Positions 26,230 to 35,897 of a stretch of DNA of 64,000 nucleotides are shown one piece after another (positions within the stretch are counted from its first letter, which is position 1; each line of letters begins with the position of its first letter). Made by a program: the position numbers and the translations under genes. Source of the DNA: Poriferisodalis sp965215815 (GTDB lineage: Bacteria > Actinomycetota > Acidimicrobiia > Acidimicrobiales > Poriferisodalaceae); assembly GCF_965215815.1 (NCBI RefSeq), contig NZ_CBDCEO010000001.1, forward strand, positions 1-64,000. Direction: 5' to 3'. The notes under the pieces were generated by a model, which searched no databases, was not told the origin of the DNA, and saw nothing but the letters and a program-made list of their open reading frames with translations.

Positions 26230-28461
26230 ATGGGAGAACAGCTGGGGACGCAGCACAGCTGGCGCCGAACGGCGCTCGGGGCGCTCTGCGCAGCACTGGC
26301 AGCTTCAGTGCTGCTCACCCCCGCACCAGCAGCGGCACAGAGCGCAAACATCGCCATCAACCGGGTCAGCGGGTCCAGCGTCTACGAGCTTGCCGCCAAC
26401 GTCGCCGGCGGCAGCTGCGATTCGAAGATCGGCTCGCACAGCGTGGCCCTGACCTCGGGAGAGAACTGGCCCGACGCCCTCGCCGGCACAGCGCTGGACC
26501 GACCCCTGCTGCTCACCAAGCAAGCGTTCCTGCCTGCGGTGACCCGCGCATACCTCGAACCGTGCGCCGAGCATCCCAGCGCCAAGGTCATCATCTTGGG
26601 CGGCACCGCCGCGGTGTCAGAAAACGTGGCCGAAGCGCTGCGCGCCATGGGCTTCCGGGTGGACCGGATCTCAGGCGCCGACCGCTACGAGACCGCCCGG
26701 CGGGCTGCAAGAACCTTCGCCCCCGATGAGCTCAGCACGGTCTATCTCGCCTCCGGGGTCAACTTCGCCGACGCTGTCGCCGTCGCCCCAAGCGTGACCA
26801 GCGACACCCCGCTCATCCTGAGCACACCCACCGAACTCCATGCCGAGGCGCGCCGATTCCTCACCGACCATGACATCGGCTCGGTGACCATCCTGGGCGG
26901 CCGCGCCGCCATCTCAGACGACGTCGAAGCGGAGATAAAGGATCTCGGCATCGAGACCCGGCGTTTCGCCGGCGCAGATCGGTACGAGACAGCGGCGACG
27001 ATCGCCCGGCAGTCGTTCAGCACGCCGGGCTGCTACCCGGTAGCCGACATCGCTGTGGCCAGCGGCACGGTGCCCTACGGCGGGCTCGTGGCCGGCGCAG
27101 TGCGCGGCCCATGCCAGCCGCTCCTGCTCGCACCTCCGCCGACCAGCGCCGTGCCCGAAGCACTCGCCGCATTCGGACAGGACTGGCTGCTCGCCATCGG
27201 CAGCTCAACCCAGGCATCGGTGACCGGCATCGGCCCGTCGTCCGATGTCAGCTATGACTCGCTGGCAACCGTGGCCAGCGGCGCCGTGGTGGGTTCGGGT
27301 GCGACCGAAGCAGAGGGCGGAGCTCAGGCGTGGGAGCGAGTTGCCCCATCGGTCGTAGAAGTCCAGTGCGTCAACGAGAACGGCCGCGTCGTCCAGTCAG
27401 GGTCCGGATTCGCCGTCGGGAACGGACGGCAGATCGTGACCAACTACCACATTGCCTACCGCGGCGGCGGCCCGTGCAAGCTCACCAGGGTGTGGGTGGG
27501 CGGCACCTTCAACGAGGCGCCCCAGCGCCGCTATACGGCGACGATCGTGCGCTCGGCAAGCGAACGTGACCTTGCACTGCTCGCCTTGAGCCCCTCGGCC
27601 GGAGCGCTTCCGGCGGTGACCATCGCCACCGAGCCGTCGAAGGCAGGCGAGACCATCACCGTGCTGGGGTATCCCGGTGTGGGCGGCGCGACCCTGACGC
27701 TGACGACTGGGCGCCACTCGGGCACCGTCGAGCGGGGCGGGCAGAGCTGGATCAAGACCGACACGTCGATCGCGCCCGGCAACAGCGGGGGTCCGGCGTT
27801 CAACGACGACCGGGAACTGGTGGGCGTGCCGACCCAATTGAGCGTGTCTGTACGTCGCGGCCTCGGCATCATCGGCACGCTGGGCTTGCTGGTGCCGGCG
27901 TCGGATGTGGTGGACTTGCTTGCAGGACGGCTCGGCGAACAGGTCGGCACCGCTGCCCCCGACGAGGGGAGCTGGGAACAGGGCAACGCCGCCAATACCA
28001 AAGAGCCGTACGCCCTGCTGCGCACCAGTCCCCAACGACATTCCATCCCGTCACCGCACGATCACGTCGAGCCGGTGGTTGCCGTGTTCTGCAATGACGA
28101 CGTGCAGATCGACTTCTGGGATCCGATAACTCGCCGGTTCGGCGGGCCGTTCATTGCGGGCCAGCCAGCGTCAGCCGACGCGGAGCGAATCGGCCGGGTG
28201 CCGGTGGTGTACCGGATCGGCGGCGAGGGCGCATCGTTCACGAGATCGCTGTGGTGGCCCACGTCGACGAATCGGGAGATCGTGGCCGGCGACGAGGGCT
28301 CGCAATTCGTCCGTGATCTGCGGGCCGGTTCGGGTGAGCTGAGCTTCAGCTTTACGAGCCACGACGCGGCGTCGTACACGATGGAATTCCCGGACGTCGG
28401 CGGCTTCGCCACTGCCTACGACAACCTGCAAGACAGGTGCCGTACCTTCTCGGGCTCCTAA
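26230..28461 (+). CDS. Secreted CW_binding_2 protein with trypsin-like (HtrA/Glu-endopeptidase type) protease domain
   Basis: 743 residues from ATG 26230. The signal peptide ends near PAAAQSA. Three CW_binding_2 repeats occupy about 40-330 (RVSGSSVYELAANVA; RISGADRYETARRAA; RFAGADRYETAATIA). The serine protease domain follows at about 370-570 with triad His407 (TNYHIAY), Asp447 (ERDLALLAL) and Ser519 (APGNSGGPAF). A C-terminal beta domain of about 120 residues ends the protein. It is not frame-shifted and shows no missing catalytic residue, so it is probably an active wall-bound protease. Confidence 0.87.
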   Translation: MGEQLGTQHSWRRTALGALCAALAASVLLTPAPAAAQSANIAINRVSGSSVYELAANVAGGSCDSKIGSHSVALTSGENWPDALAGTALDRPLLLTKQAFLPAVTRAYLEPCAEHPSAKVIILGGTAAVSENVAEALRAMGFRVDRISGADRYETARRAARTFAPDELSTVYLASGVNFADAVAVAPSVTSDTPLILSTPTELHAEARRFLTDHDIGSVTILGGRAAISDDVEAEIKDLGIETRRFAGADRYETAATIARQSFSTPGCYPVADIAVASGTVPYGGLVAGAVRGPCQPLLLAPPPTSAVPEALAAFGQDWLLAIGSSTQASVTGIGPSSDVSYDSLATVASGAVVGSGATEAEGGAQAWERVAPSVVEVQCVNENGRVVQSGSGFAVGNGRQIVTNYHIAYRGGGPCKLTRVWVGGTFNEAPQRRYTATIVRSASERDLALLALSPSAGALPAVTIATEPSKAGETITVLGYPGVGGATLTLTTGRHSGTVERGGQSWIKTDTSIAPGNSGGPAFNDDRELVGVPTQLSVSVRRGLGIIGTLGLLVPASDVVDLLAGRLGEQVGTAAPDEGSWEQGNAANTKEPYALLRTSPQRHSIPSPHDHVEPVVAVFCNDDVQIDFWDPITRRFGGPFIAGQPASADAERIGRVPVVYRIGGEGASFTRSLWWPTSTNREIVAGDEGSQFVRDLRAGSGELSFSFTSHDAASYTMEFPDVGGFATAYDNLQDRCRTFSGS

Positions 28462-28580
28462 CCGCCGGGCCGGCACCGGTCATTGGGACGTCGCCATTGA
28501 GGCTGCTCTTGTCGCGGCCGCCGTCTGACGCCCGTCACGCCCCTGAGCGGCGAGTCGATACGGTCAAGACCGCCATCTCA

Positions 28581-28689
28581 CTCGCTGTCAGGCAGCCTCG
28601 CCAACGGGTCGTCTCGCTGTCAGGCAGCCTCGCCAACGGGTCGTCTCGCTGTCAGGCAGCCTCGCCAACGGGTCGTCTCGCTGTCAGGC
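28581..28689. repeat. Three 32-bp tandem repeats plus a 13-bp partial copy
   Basis: Unit begins CTCGCTGTCAGGCAGCCTCG and is 32 bp. Copies start at 28581, 28613 and 28645, with a partial copy at 28677-28689. The copies are identical. The partial copy covers the stop codon of the VapC-like gene. Confidence 0.92.
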
Positions 28690-29082
28690 CGGGACCAGTT
28701 CGGTCGACTGTGGGTGCAGCGCCGCGAGCCCGCGGTCGAGCGTCGCCAGACACCCGCCGAAATGCTGAGCGAGTGCGGCCAGGTATGCGACGGTCACCTG
28801 GCGGTGCCCGATCACCCCGGCAAGCACGGAATCATCGAAGCCAATCGCGTCCGGCCAGAAGACGTGCTGAGGCAGCGATTGGAGTTGCCGCAATGCGGCC
28901 AATGCATCGCGCGCACCGAGACCCTCCCTAACGAGGAATCGCAGCAACGCTCCTTGAGTGATCGGGCACGTGGCCAACTCATCGGCGTGACCCTCGAACC
29001 ACTCCCGGACTTGACGGTGGTGGACGTGATCTTCGACTGTTAGTGCGATCAGCACGTTGCTGTCGGCGAGCGCTGCCGTCAC
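28684..29082 (-). CDS. vapC: PIN-domain ribonuclease toxin (VapC family)
   Basis: 132 residues. PIN-domain acidic residues are visible: DSNVLIALT near residue 7, E in the EDHVHH segment, D near 97-100 (YLAALAQHFGGCLATLDRGL). The family cleaves RNA, often tRNA. The start overlaps the end of the antitoxin gene by 4 nt. Its stop lies in the last partial copy of a 32-bp tandem repeat, so the gene end borders rearranged DNA. Confidence 0.85.
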   Translation of the reverse strand: MTAALADSNVLIALTVEDHVHHRQVREWFEGHADELATCPITQGALLRFLVREGLGARDALAALRQLQSLPQHVFWPDAIGFDDSVLAGVIGHRQVTVAYLAALAQHFGGCLATLDRGLAALHPQSTELVPA

Positions 29083-29300
29083 TCGTCCTCCAGTGATCGA
29101 ACGTCCTCGGCCGTGATCGGCCGTCCGACACGGATGGTGGGTAGCCCCGACGCCGGCACGTCAGCGGTCTCCATCCCGGCAGGACTCAGTCCGAGCCGGA
29201 CCAGTTCAGCGACGACTTGGCCCAGCGACTTGTGCTGCTGATGTGCCATCTCGCGAGCGACGGCGTGGAGATCAGCCGGGAGATCGATCGTCGTCCGCAT
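29079..29300 (-). CDS. vapB: Ribbon-helix-helix antitoxin (VapB family)
   Basis: 73 residues. MRTTIDLPADLHAVAREMA is the beta strand and first helix of a ribbon-helix-helix fold; the C-terminal ITAEDVRSLEDE would bind the toxin. The minus-strand sequence TATGAT ends 8 nt before the ATG with no Shine-Dalgarno, suggesting a leaderless transcript. An 8-bp inverted repeat (29304-29325) overlaps that element. Confidence 0.85.
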   Translation of the reverse strand: MRTTIDLPADLHAVAREMAHQQHKSLGQVVAELVRLGLSPAGMETADVPASGLPTIRVGRPITAEDVRSLEDE

Positions 29301-29303
29301 GGC

Positions 29304-29325
29304 TGCATCATAACATCATGATGCA
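29304..29325 (-). promoter_or_regulatory. Operator/promoter of vapBC
   Basis: TGCATCAT, 6 nt, ATGATGCA is a perfect inverted repeat immediately upstream of the vapB ATG; it overlaps a TATGAT -10-like element on the minus strand. Autoregulation by the toxin-antitoxin complex is the usual mode in this family. Confidence 0.6.
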
Positions 29326-29334
29326 ATCATGCAG

Positions 29335-29392
29335 TAGGTGGCCGGACCGCGGCTGTAGGTGGCCTGGGTAGGTGGCCGGACCGCGGCTGTAG
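29335..29392. repeat. Two 24-bp direct repeats before the CW-PD40-M6 gene
   Basis: TAGGTGGCCGGACCGCGGCT (first 20 of 24 bases) occurs at 29335-29358 and 29369-29392, 34 bp apart. The second copy ends 2 nt before the TTG start at 29394. Could be regulatory or a duplication scar. Confidence 0.7.
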
Positions 29393-29393
29393 T

Positions 29394-32300
29394 TTGCCGA
29401 GGGTGCGGCGCCTGACTTCCCTCGTGGTGTCGGTGGCTGTGGGATTCGCCAGCGTGCTGGTCATTCCGGCCAATCCGGCTGGCGCGGCTCAGACCGGCGA
29501 CACGCCCGAGACCGACGGCTCGGATGTGTTGATCACCCGCTATGGCGGGGCCGACCGTTATGCCACGTCGCTGCTGATCGCTGAGGCAGTTGCCGCTGAG
29601 GCCGGCGGCTCGCTGGAGTGGGTGGTGCTGGTGTCGGGGGAGCGCTGGACCGATGCGGTGGTCGCAGCCCCGGTGGCGGGGACGCTGGGTGCGCCGGTGC
29701 TGATGTCCCCGCCGGGCGAGCTGCGGCCTGATGCGGCCGAGTTCTTGCAGCGCACCGGGGTGTCGAACGCGCTGGTGGTCGGCCCGGATGCGAGCGGTGG
29801 TGCTCACGGTCCGGGCCGCGGTGTCGCACCGGCCGTGCTCGAAGCGCTCGAGGATGCTGGTGTGTCGGCGGGGCGCGTCGCCGGCGATGACCGCTACAGC
29901 ACCGGGGTCGCCGCTGCCGGACGGGTGACGCCTGGTGTGATGCCCGGGTTGGGTCGCACTGTGATTGTGGCGAGCGGTGAGGTGTTCGCTGATGCGTTGG
30001 TGGCCGGGCCGTTCGCTGCGCGTTTTGGTCATCCGGTGCTGTTGACGCCGCCGGGGGAGCTGCATGCCGATGTGGCGGGCTATCTGACGGCGAACAGCAT
30101 TGAGCATGTGGTGCTGATGGGCGGCACTGCGGCGTTGTCCGAAGCGGTCGAGTCGTCGATTACCGATCTGGGTGCGGGCGTGAGACGTCTCGCCGGTGCG
30201 ACGCGTTACGACACCGCGGTCAAGGCCGCCGAGCTGGTGGCCGACCGGTACAGCGCTGCGGCCGGCCGAACGTGTTTCGCCACGAGCACTATTGGTGTGG
30301 CGCGTGCCCGGGTGCCGTTCGACTCGTTCAGTGCGGCGCCGCTGCTGAGCCGCCTGTGCGCTCCGCTGGTGCTGGCCGATCCGGCGCAGATTCCCGCTGA
30401 CACCGCTGCCTATCTCGATGCCGCCCGGGAAGCGAACCCAATGGTGGACCTGCGCATCTTCGGCGGTGACGCAGCCGTCTCCCAAGCCGCCATCGACGCC
30501 TACATCAGCGGCGAAGAACCCGCGGGAGACGAATCCGCGGAGGACGAACCCGCCGAAGACTCAGCCGAGCACGAACCCGCGTCAAGCGTCCTGCCTGCGG
30601 GCACCTGCGGCGGCTCCATTGACGACGAGCCCTGCCAGCTTGTGCCCTCGAGGAACGCCCAGGACCCCTCATGGTCCCCTGACTGCAGCCAACTCGTCTA
30701 CGTGCAGAGCCGCGAGCTGTGGCTCATGGACAACGACGGCACCAACCGGCACCGGATCGTTCCCTACGACGGGGGCTACGTGAACTCTCCGGAGTGGTCT
30801 CCCGACGGCACCGAGATCGTGTTTGTCCGCGGCTTCGGAGTCGAAGACGGTTGGATCGGCCACATCTGGAAGGTCAATGCCGATGGCTCGGGCAAGGAGA
30901 AACTGACCCACAACGACGTCCGGGACGAGGCACCGAGATGGTCACCCGACAGTGAGACCATCGTCTTCAGCCGCCATGCAGACGGTGACCGCTACATCGC
31001 CCGGATGAATCGTGCCGGCAAGAAGGAAAAGGCCCTGACACCGGGCGGTTCGTGGGACTACACGCCCGCGTGGTCGCCCGACGGAACACGGCTGGCGTAC
31101 AACTCCGGCGGGACCATCGTCATAGCGAAAGCGGACGGGAGCGATCCGGAGCCAGTCATCTTTGACGTGTCCGCCTACGGCGGGCTGTCGTGGTCGCCCG
31201 ATGGCAAGCGGCTCGCCTTCGCGCGTGCCGCCAGCCTGGAAGAGCAGATCTTCATCGCCGACGCCAGCGGTCTCAACGAAGAGATCGTCTTCGTTTACCA
31301 AGGTCACTTGCGGGCACCCCGCTGGTCACCCGACGGGCAGTTGCTGGCCTTCCACACCATCGGCGGCGACAGCAGTCACCTCGTCTATGTCGCTGGCGCG
31401 CGTGGAGAATCCGTCCAGACAGCTGGGTGCGCGCCCGAGCACTTCGCGCACGGCATTCCGGGCTTCGGGTCTTGGGATGTGCTCGCTGCTTCGACGGGAA
31501 CGCTGCGTATCGCAGTGTTCTTTGTCGACTTCGACGACGCGCAAGCGACTCACACAACTCAAGAAGAAGCCAGCAGCAGCCTGGAGTACGCCGAGACCTA
31601 TCTCGAGGCGATGAGCTACGGCGCGCTGGATGTCGAGTTCGTCGTGCTGCACCAATGGCTGCGAGCCCCTCACACCGTCGAGGAGAACCCGCAGAGTCAC
31701 GGGGATCACCTCTTCGAAGCAGACGGCGAGGTGACGTCGCATGCCGTCGAGCTGGCCGCCGACAGCATCGATTTCTCGACGATCGACGATGTTCTGCTGG
31801 TGTTCCCCAGCACCCATTTCGAAGGCGGCAACACGGTCGATCCTGTCGAGATCGAGAGTGCGAACGTCCCGGTCGCCTGGGTCAACACGTTCCCACGGCC
31901 GGATCCGATCGAGCGGCGGCTCTGGGGAGGGGTGGCGGCCCACGAGCTGGCACACAATCTCGGACTCCTCGACCTGTACTTCTACGGTGACACTGCCCTG
32001 CCCGAGCCGCCCGAAGGAAAGACCTGGGTGTCGGACGAATGGGGGCTGATGCTGATGAACGTGCACTACCTGGCCGACGAGGATCATCCCGGCATCGAGG
32101 CCACCGAGCAACAACCCGGCGCAAGCCCGACGACCTGGCCATACCCCTGGCTGGGGCCGCGCGAGATGTTCGCGTGGCATCGTTGGCTCCTGGGTTGGCT
32201 CGACGAATCGCAGGTCGACTGCGTGACCCAAGACAGTGTGACGACCTACTTGTCGCCGATCGCCGATCCTGGCTCGGGAACAGCGATGGCTGCGATCCGC

Positions 32301-32621
32301 CTGCATCAGAACGAGGTCCTCGTGCTGGAAAGCCGCCGGGAGCAGGGATACGACGCCGATCGGCAGGTCCCGCATCCCCATGGCTGGCCGAGCACGGAGC
32401 CGAGACTCATCGAAGAGGGCGTGCTCGTGTACACCGTCAGCGCCCATCCCAGTTTGAACAGGCTTCCGGTCAGGTTCGCCGTCGACCCCGAAGGCACCCA
32501 GTTGCTCGACAGCGACCCGATTCTCGCAGTCGGAGAGTCGATCACAGTGCGTGGGTACACCATCACGGTCACGGCCGACGACGGCGACACCCACACGGTG
32601 TCCATCACCCGCAACGACTGA
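29394..32621 (+). CDS. Secreted CW_binding_2 protein with PD40 beta-propeller and M6-type metalloprotease domain
   Basis: 1075 residues from TTG 29394, chosen because its N-terminus (M-PRVRR) matches 10387. The signal peptide ends near AGAAQTG. Three CW_binding_2 repeats span about 45-370 (YGGADRYATSLLIAEAV; RVAGDDRYSTGVAAA; RLAGATRYDTAVKAAEL). An acidic linker precedes about six PD40/TolB-type blades (about 420-680; WSPDGTEIVFVRG, WSPDSETIVFSRH). The M6 domain follows with HELAHNLGLLDLY, first His near residue 850. The C-terminal domain ends VTADDGDTHTVSITRND, as in 10387-12660. The propeller is the main addition relative to that paralogue and may recognise substrate. Confidence 0.87.
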   Translation: MPRVRRLTSLVVSVAVGFASVLVIPANPAGAAQTGDTPETDGSDVLITRYGGADRYATSLLIAEAVAAEAGGSLEWVVLVSGERWTDAVVAAPVAGTLGAPVLMSPPGELRPDAAEFLQRTGVSNALVVGPDASGGAHGPGRGVAPAVLEALEDAGVSAGRVAGDDRYSTGVAAAGRVTPGVMPGLGRTVIVASGEVFADALVAGPFAARFGHPVLLTPPGELHADVAGYLTANSIEHVVLMGGTAALSEAVESSITDLGAGVRRLAGATRYDTAVKAAELVADRYSAAAGRTCFATSTIGVARARVPFDSFSAAPLLSRLCAPLVLADPAQIPADTAAYLDAAREANPMVDLRIFGGDAAVSQAAIDAYISGEEPAGDESAEDEPAEDSAEHEPASSVLPAGTCGGSIDDEPCQLVPSRNAQDPSWSPDCSQLVYVQSRELWLMDNDGTNRHRIVPYDGGYVNSPEWSPDGTEIVFVRGFGVEDGWIGHIWKVNADGSGKEKLTHNDVRDEAPRWSPDSETIVFSRHADGDRYIARMNRAGKKEKALTPGGSWDYTPAWSPDGTRLAYNSGGTIVIAKADGSDPEPVIFDVSAYGGLSWSPDGKRLAFARAASLEEQIFIADASGLNEEIVFVYQGHLRAPRWSPDGQLLAFHTIGGDSSHLVYVAGARGESVQTAGCAPEHFAHGIPGFGSWDVLAASTGTLRIAVFFVDFDDAQATHTTQEEASSSLEYAETYLEAMSYGALDVEFVVLHQWLRAPHTVEENPQSHGDHLFEADGEVTSHAVELAADSIDFSTIDDVLLVFPSTHFEGGNTVDPVEIESANVPVAWVNTFPRPDPIERRLWGGVAAHELAHNLGLLDLYFYGDTALPEPPEGKTWVSDEWGLMLMNVHYLADEDHPGIEATEQQPGASPTTWPYPWLGPREMFAWHRWLLGWLDESQVDCVTQDSVTTYLSPIADPGSGTAMAAIRLHQNEVLVLESRREQGYDADRQVPHPHGWPSTEPRLIEEGVLVYTVSAHPSLNRLPVRFAVDPEGTQLLDSDPILAVGESITVRGYTITVTADDGDTHTVSITRND

Positions 32622-32930
32622 GCCGCCGCCCGGCCCGCCGAGCCGTTCGCCGCAACGGGCGGCAACGAACACGATGCAGCCGCGAATACCGCCGAAACTT
32701 GGGGGGATTCCGGCCGATGGGTGCCACTGTCTGCGAGGCGAGGCACGGTACCTTGACCCTCGGGCCTCGTGGCCTCTTCGGGCACTGGCTGCGACGCGAG
32801 CTGCCCGCAGCAAGGCACCGCTGACCCCCCAACTTGCCCGTCAATGACGTACCAGGAAAATGACCGAAAGACGCGCGCAGCGCATGGCTAAAGTCCGCCG
32901 TGCCCACCCACAAGTTCGTAGGAGCCCCAG
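32622..32930. other. 309-bp intergenic region, possible promoter
   Basis: No gene, terminator or known riboswitch could be recognised. It ends with GTAGGAGCCCCAG, the ribosome binding site of the next gene. Confidence 0.4.
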
Positions 32931-35555
32931 ATGAACGAGCGACCGCTGCCTTCCGCTGTCCATAGCGACCCCGCAGACCGTGCCGGCAAGCGAGCGCGAT
33001 CTCGAAGCCGTTCGCGCGTGGGTCGGGTGCTGATCGCGCTTGCTGTCGCTGCGAGCGTGCTCGCCGTGGCACCGAGCCCGGCGCAGGGTGCCGCCGCAGA
33101 AGTCGACGTGCGGCGGCTCGAGGGCAGCACTCGCTACGAGACCGCTGTGGAGATTGCCGAGACCTTCGTCGACCAGGTGGAGGGCGATTCCAGCCGGTTC
33201 ACGATCGACACCGTCATCCTCACCTCGGGCGCCAACGAGCACTTCGCGTACGCGCTGCCGGCGCCGGCACTGAGCCGTCGGTATGACGCGCCGCTGCTGC
33301 TGACCGAGCCCGACGATCTGCCCACTGCGGTCACCACGTTCCTGACCCGCTACGACGTTGCGACGGTGTTCATTCTGGGCGGCACAAGTGTCGTGTCGAG
33401 TGCCGTGGAGCGCGACATCGACGCCATCAGCGGCGTTGAGGTCACCCGCATCGACGGCGATGACGAATACGCCACGGCGGTCGAAGTTGCAGAACGCGTG
33501 GGGTCCTCGCCCGGCACGCCCGGCGAGTTCCCCGGCGAAGGCCGCACGGCATTGCTGGCCACCGGCGAGGAGTTCGCCGATGCGCTGGCTGTCGGGCCGC
33601 TGGCCTACCGCGGTGAACATCCGATCCTGCTGACGCGCAGCTCCGTCCTGCCGAACTCGGTCGAGTCGTTCCTGAATTCCAGCAACACCGAACATGTGGT
33701 GATCCTGGGCGGCACCGCTGCGGTGAGCACCGGCGTTGCGCGCGATATCACCGATCTCGGCATCGAAGTGACTCGCTGGTCCGGATCTGACCGGTTCGCC
33801 ACAGCGGTCGAGATCGCCGAGGCACTGCTGAACATCGACACGCCCCAAGAGTGCTTCGACGGCTCGGAGATCGGCCTGGCCTACGGCTGGCTTTCTCCCG
33901 ATGCGATCGTGAGCGGCCCGCTGCTGGGCGAGATATGCGCTCCGCTGCTGCTGACCGAGCTCGATTCGCTGCCAACAGTGGTCGAGCGTTTCTTGGAGTC
34001 CGATGACTTCGTGACCGGCGACGTCGACGGCGAACTGCGGTTCACCGTGTTCGGCGGGCGCGCTGCGGTCGGCGAGCGGGCGGTCGCCGATGCCGAGGAC
34101 GCAGCGCAGCTCACCAATCTCAACGCACGCATCTTCGCGACCGAGGGCGGCTGCTACTTCACCGTCACGTTCAACGAGCCGGTGCTGACCGACGACGCCG
34201 GCGACATCACTAACTACCTTGAGGGCAACACGCCGCTGGATGCCCAGGATGCGACGGTGGACGCCGGCAGCGGTCGGACCACGACCGAAGCCGTGGTGAC
34301 GTTCGTGGGCGCCACCAGCGCCTCAGGCACCAGCGTGCCGACGGGCTGCAACACGCCGTTGCGATCCCGCGATCGGGTCGGTGTCGTGGGCGGCGAGATC
34401 GAAGCAGCATCAGATCGCCGCACCGTGTCACGTGTCGAGTTCTTCGTGGATGCAGACCGTGACCGCCCGCAGCTGACCATGATCGCTCCCGAGGGAAGCG
34501 ACATGGTGTGGGTCGAGTCCAACGAGCCGCTGCAAGCGGCCGACATTGAGGTGGTGTTCGAACGCAGCCGCGATCCCGATGTGTCCGTGGAAGTCTCGGT
34601 CACTGCCGGCGCCACGATGTTCATCATTGACGTGCCCGTCGAACTCGGCAGCGAGCTGACGGCTCGGGACCGGGTTTCGATCGGCAGCGACGAGGTGGAA
34701 GACCTCGCCGGCAACGGCAATCGATCGCTCAGCCGCACAGTGGTGCGTGACAACACCGCGCCAAGGGTGAGCCGAATCACCGTGACCCAGGCGACACCGC
34801 GTGAGCGCACGTCCGTGACACTGAGGGCACCCGACGACCATGGCGTCAGCCAGCCGTCGATGTCGATCACGGCGAACGTCGGCTCGGCGGCCGACGGTGC
34901 CGCCGGCAACGAATGGACCTTTGAGCTGATCGAGCGCAGTGGCCGGCCCAGCAGCTGGACGTCGTCGCAGGTGATGTCGGTACAGATATCGAGCGTGAAC
35001 GAGCGGATCGTGGTGACCATGCTGGACGAGGCCCGCATCGACGACCTCGTCGATGGCCTGAACCGCAACACGACCTTCCGGAGCCTGTTCACCGCCGCGA
35101 CGCTCGGCAACTACGGCGGCAGCGACCCAGTCGAAACGAGCGGCCGCGTGTTCCTCGAAGGCGGCAAGAGCACGGTCGACCTGACAGTGCTGTGGACCGA
35201 GCCGGTCCAGGGCTGCAACGCGGCCGCGGATCCGGTGGCGCCCCGTCTCATCGAGATTGACGTCGACGCCGACGGCTCAGACGACTTCGCGCTGGACGGT
35301 TATGCGTTCGGCAACAGCGACATTGAGTTCATCGCGGGCGACCGGCAGCCAACCTCGATCATTGCTGGCGAAGCAAGCTGCGACACGACGACGCCGGGGG
35401 CCCGCTCGGGCACCCTCGTCGCCCGGGTTCAGTCGTCCGACATCGACGAGCTGCCCAGCACCCGCTCGGAAGCCAACATCCGCTCCGGCGCAGCCACCGA
35501 CCTCGCTGGCAACGTCAACACCCGCCAGTCCGAAGTGGTGCTCAAGCGCCCCTGA
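32931..35555 (+). CDS. Secreted CW_binding_2 surface protein with Ig-like C-terminal half (intact reference copy)
   Basis: 874 residues from ATG 32931 with TAGGAG 8 nt upstream. The signal peptide ends near AQGAAAEV. Three CW_binding_2 repeats: LEGSTRYETAVEIAE, RIDGDDEYATAVEVA, RWSGSDRFATAVEIAEAL. The second half has Ig-like/SbsA-type units (YFTVTFNEPVLT; LTARDRVSIG; VEDLAGNGN), then a region with IEIDVDADGSDDFALDGY, and a tail SGAATDLAGNVN. This is the only unbroken full-length copy of this architecture here and is the best template for judging the broken ones (1194-3839, 5843-7606 and remnants). Likely structural or adhesive wall protein. Confidence 0.87.
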   Translation: MNERPLPSAVHSDPADRAGKRARSRSRSRVGRVLIALAVAASVLAVAPSPAQGAAAEVDVRRLEGSTRYETAVEIAETFVDQVEGDSSRFTIDTVILTSGANEHFAYALPAPALSRRYDAPLLLTEPDDLPTAVTTFLTRYDVATVFILGGTSVVSSAVERDIDAISGVEVTRIDGDDEYATAVEVAERVGSSPGTPGEFPGEGRTALLATGEEFADALAVGPLAYRGEHPILLTRSSVLPNSVESFLNSSNTEHVVILGGTAAVSTGVARDITDLGIEVTRWSGSDRFATAVEIAEALLNIDTPQECFDGSEIGLAYGWLSPDAIVSGPLLGEICAPLLLTELDSLPTVVERFLESDDFVTGDVDGELRFTVFGGRAAVGERAVADAEDAAQLTNLNARIFATEGGCYFTVTFNEPVLTDDAGDITNYLEGNTPLDAQDATVDAGSGRTTTEAVVTFVGATSASGTSVPTGCNTPLRSRDRVGVVGGEIEAASDRRTVSRVEFFVDADRDRPQLTMIAPEGSDMVWVESNEPLQAADIEVVFERSRDPDVSVEVSVTAGATMFIIDVPVELGSELTARDRVSIGSDEVEDLAGNGNRSLSRTVVRDNTAPRVSRITVTQATPRERTSVTLRAPDDHGVSQPSMSITANVGSAADGAAGNEWTFELIERSGRPSSWTSSQVMSVQISSVNERIVVTMLDEARIDDLVDGLNRNTTFRSLFTAATLGNYGGSDPVETSGRVFLEGGKSTVDLTVLWTEPVQGCNAAADPVAPRLIEIDVDADGSDDFALDGYAFGNSDIEFIAGDRQPTSIIAGEASCDTTTPGARSGTLVARVQSSDIDELPSTRSEANIRSGAATDLAGNVNTRQSEVVLKRP

Positions 35556-35561
35556 GCCGCG

Positions 35562-35775
35562 TCAATTCAGCTTGGTGATCTGCACCGTGTGCGTGTCGCC
35601 GTCATCCGCGGTAACGGTGATCTCGTAACCCTGCACAGTGATCGACTCGCCAACGGCCAACACCGCGAAGTCGGCGACTTGACCGTTGCCGGTGTCACCG
35701 GCGACCTTGATCGGCAAGCCGCCCTCGCTGATCCAAGCGTCGACGGTGTAGATCAGCACGCCGATGCGGAGTGTG
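35562..35775 (-). pseudogene. Remnant of the C-terminal domain of a CW_binding_2-M6 protease
   Basis: Read on the minus strand this encodes VLIYTVDAWISEGGLPIKVA and ends VTADDGDTHTVQITKLN, matching the C-termini of the 10387 and 29394 products (VLVYTVDSRIDNGQLPVTVA; TVTADNDDTHTVTITRTG). The upstream part of the minus-strand frame (to 36314) is antisense to another remnant and is not protease sequence. Confidence 0.65.
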
Positions 35776-35897
35776 CCGGTCGTCGGCAGGTGTTCCCTGC
35801 TCCGCGGGAATCCAATTGAGAATCCCTGCTTTCTCTCGGGCCGGCAATCCGCTGCCCGGCGAACTGGCTCGTCGCCGGCGCCTGTGACGAATGCCCG

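Noticed and set aside
28581..28689. Possible CRISPR array
   Set aside because: The 32-bp units are directly abutting with no spacers, and no cas gene is present.
32622..32930. Possible c-di-AMP or c-di-GMP riboswitch upstream of a wall-protein gene
   Set aside because: G-rich segments are present but the conserved core of neither class could be matched.
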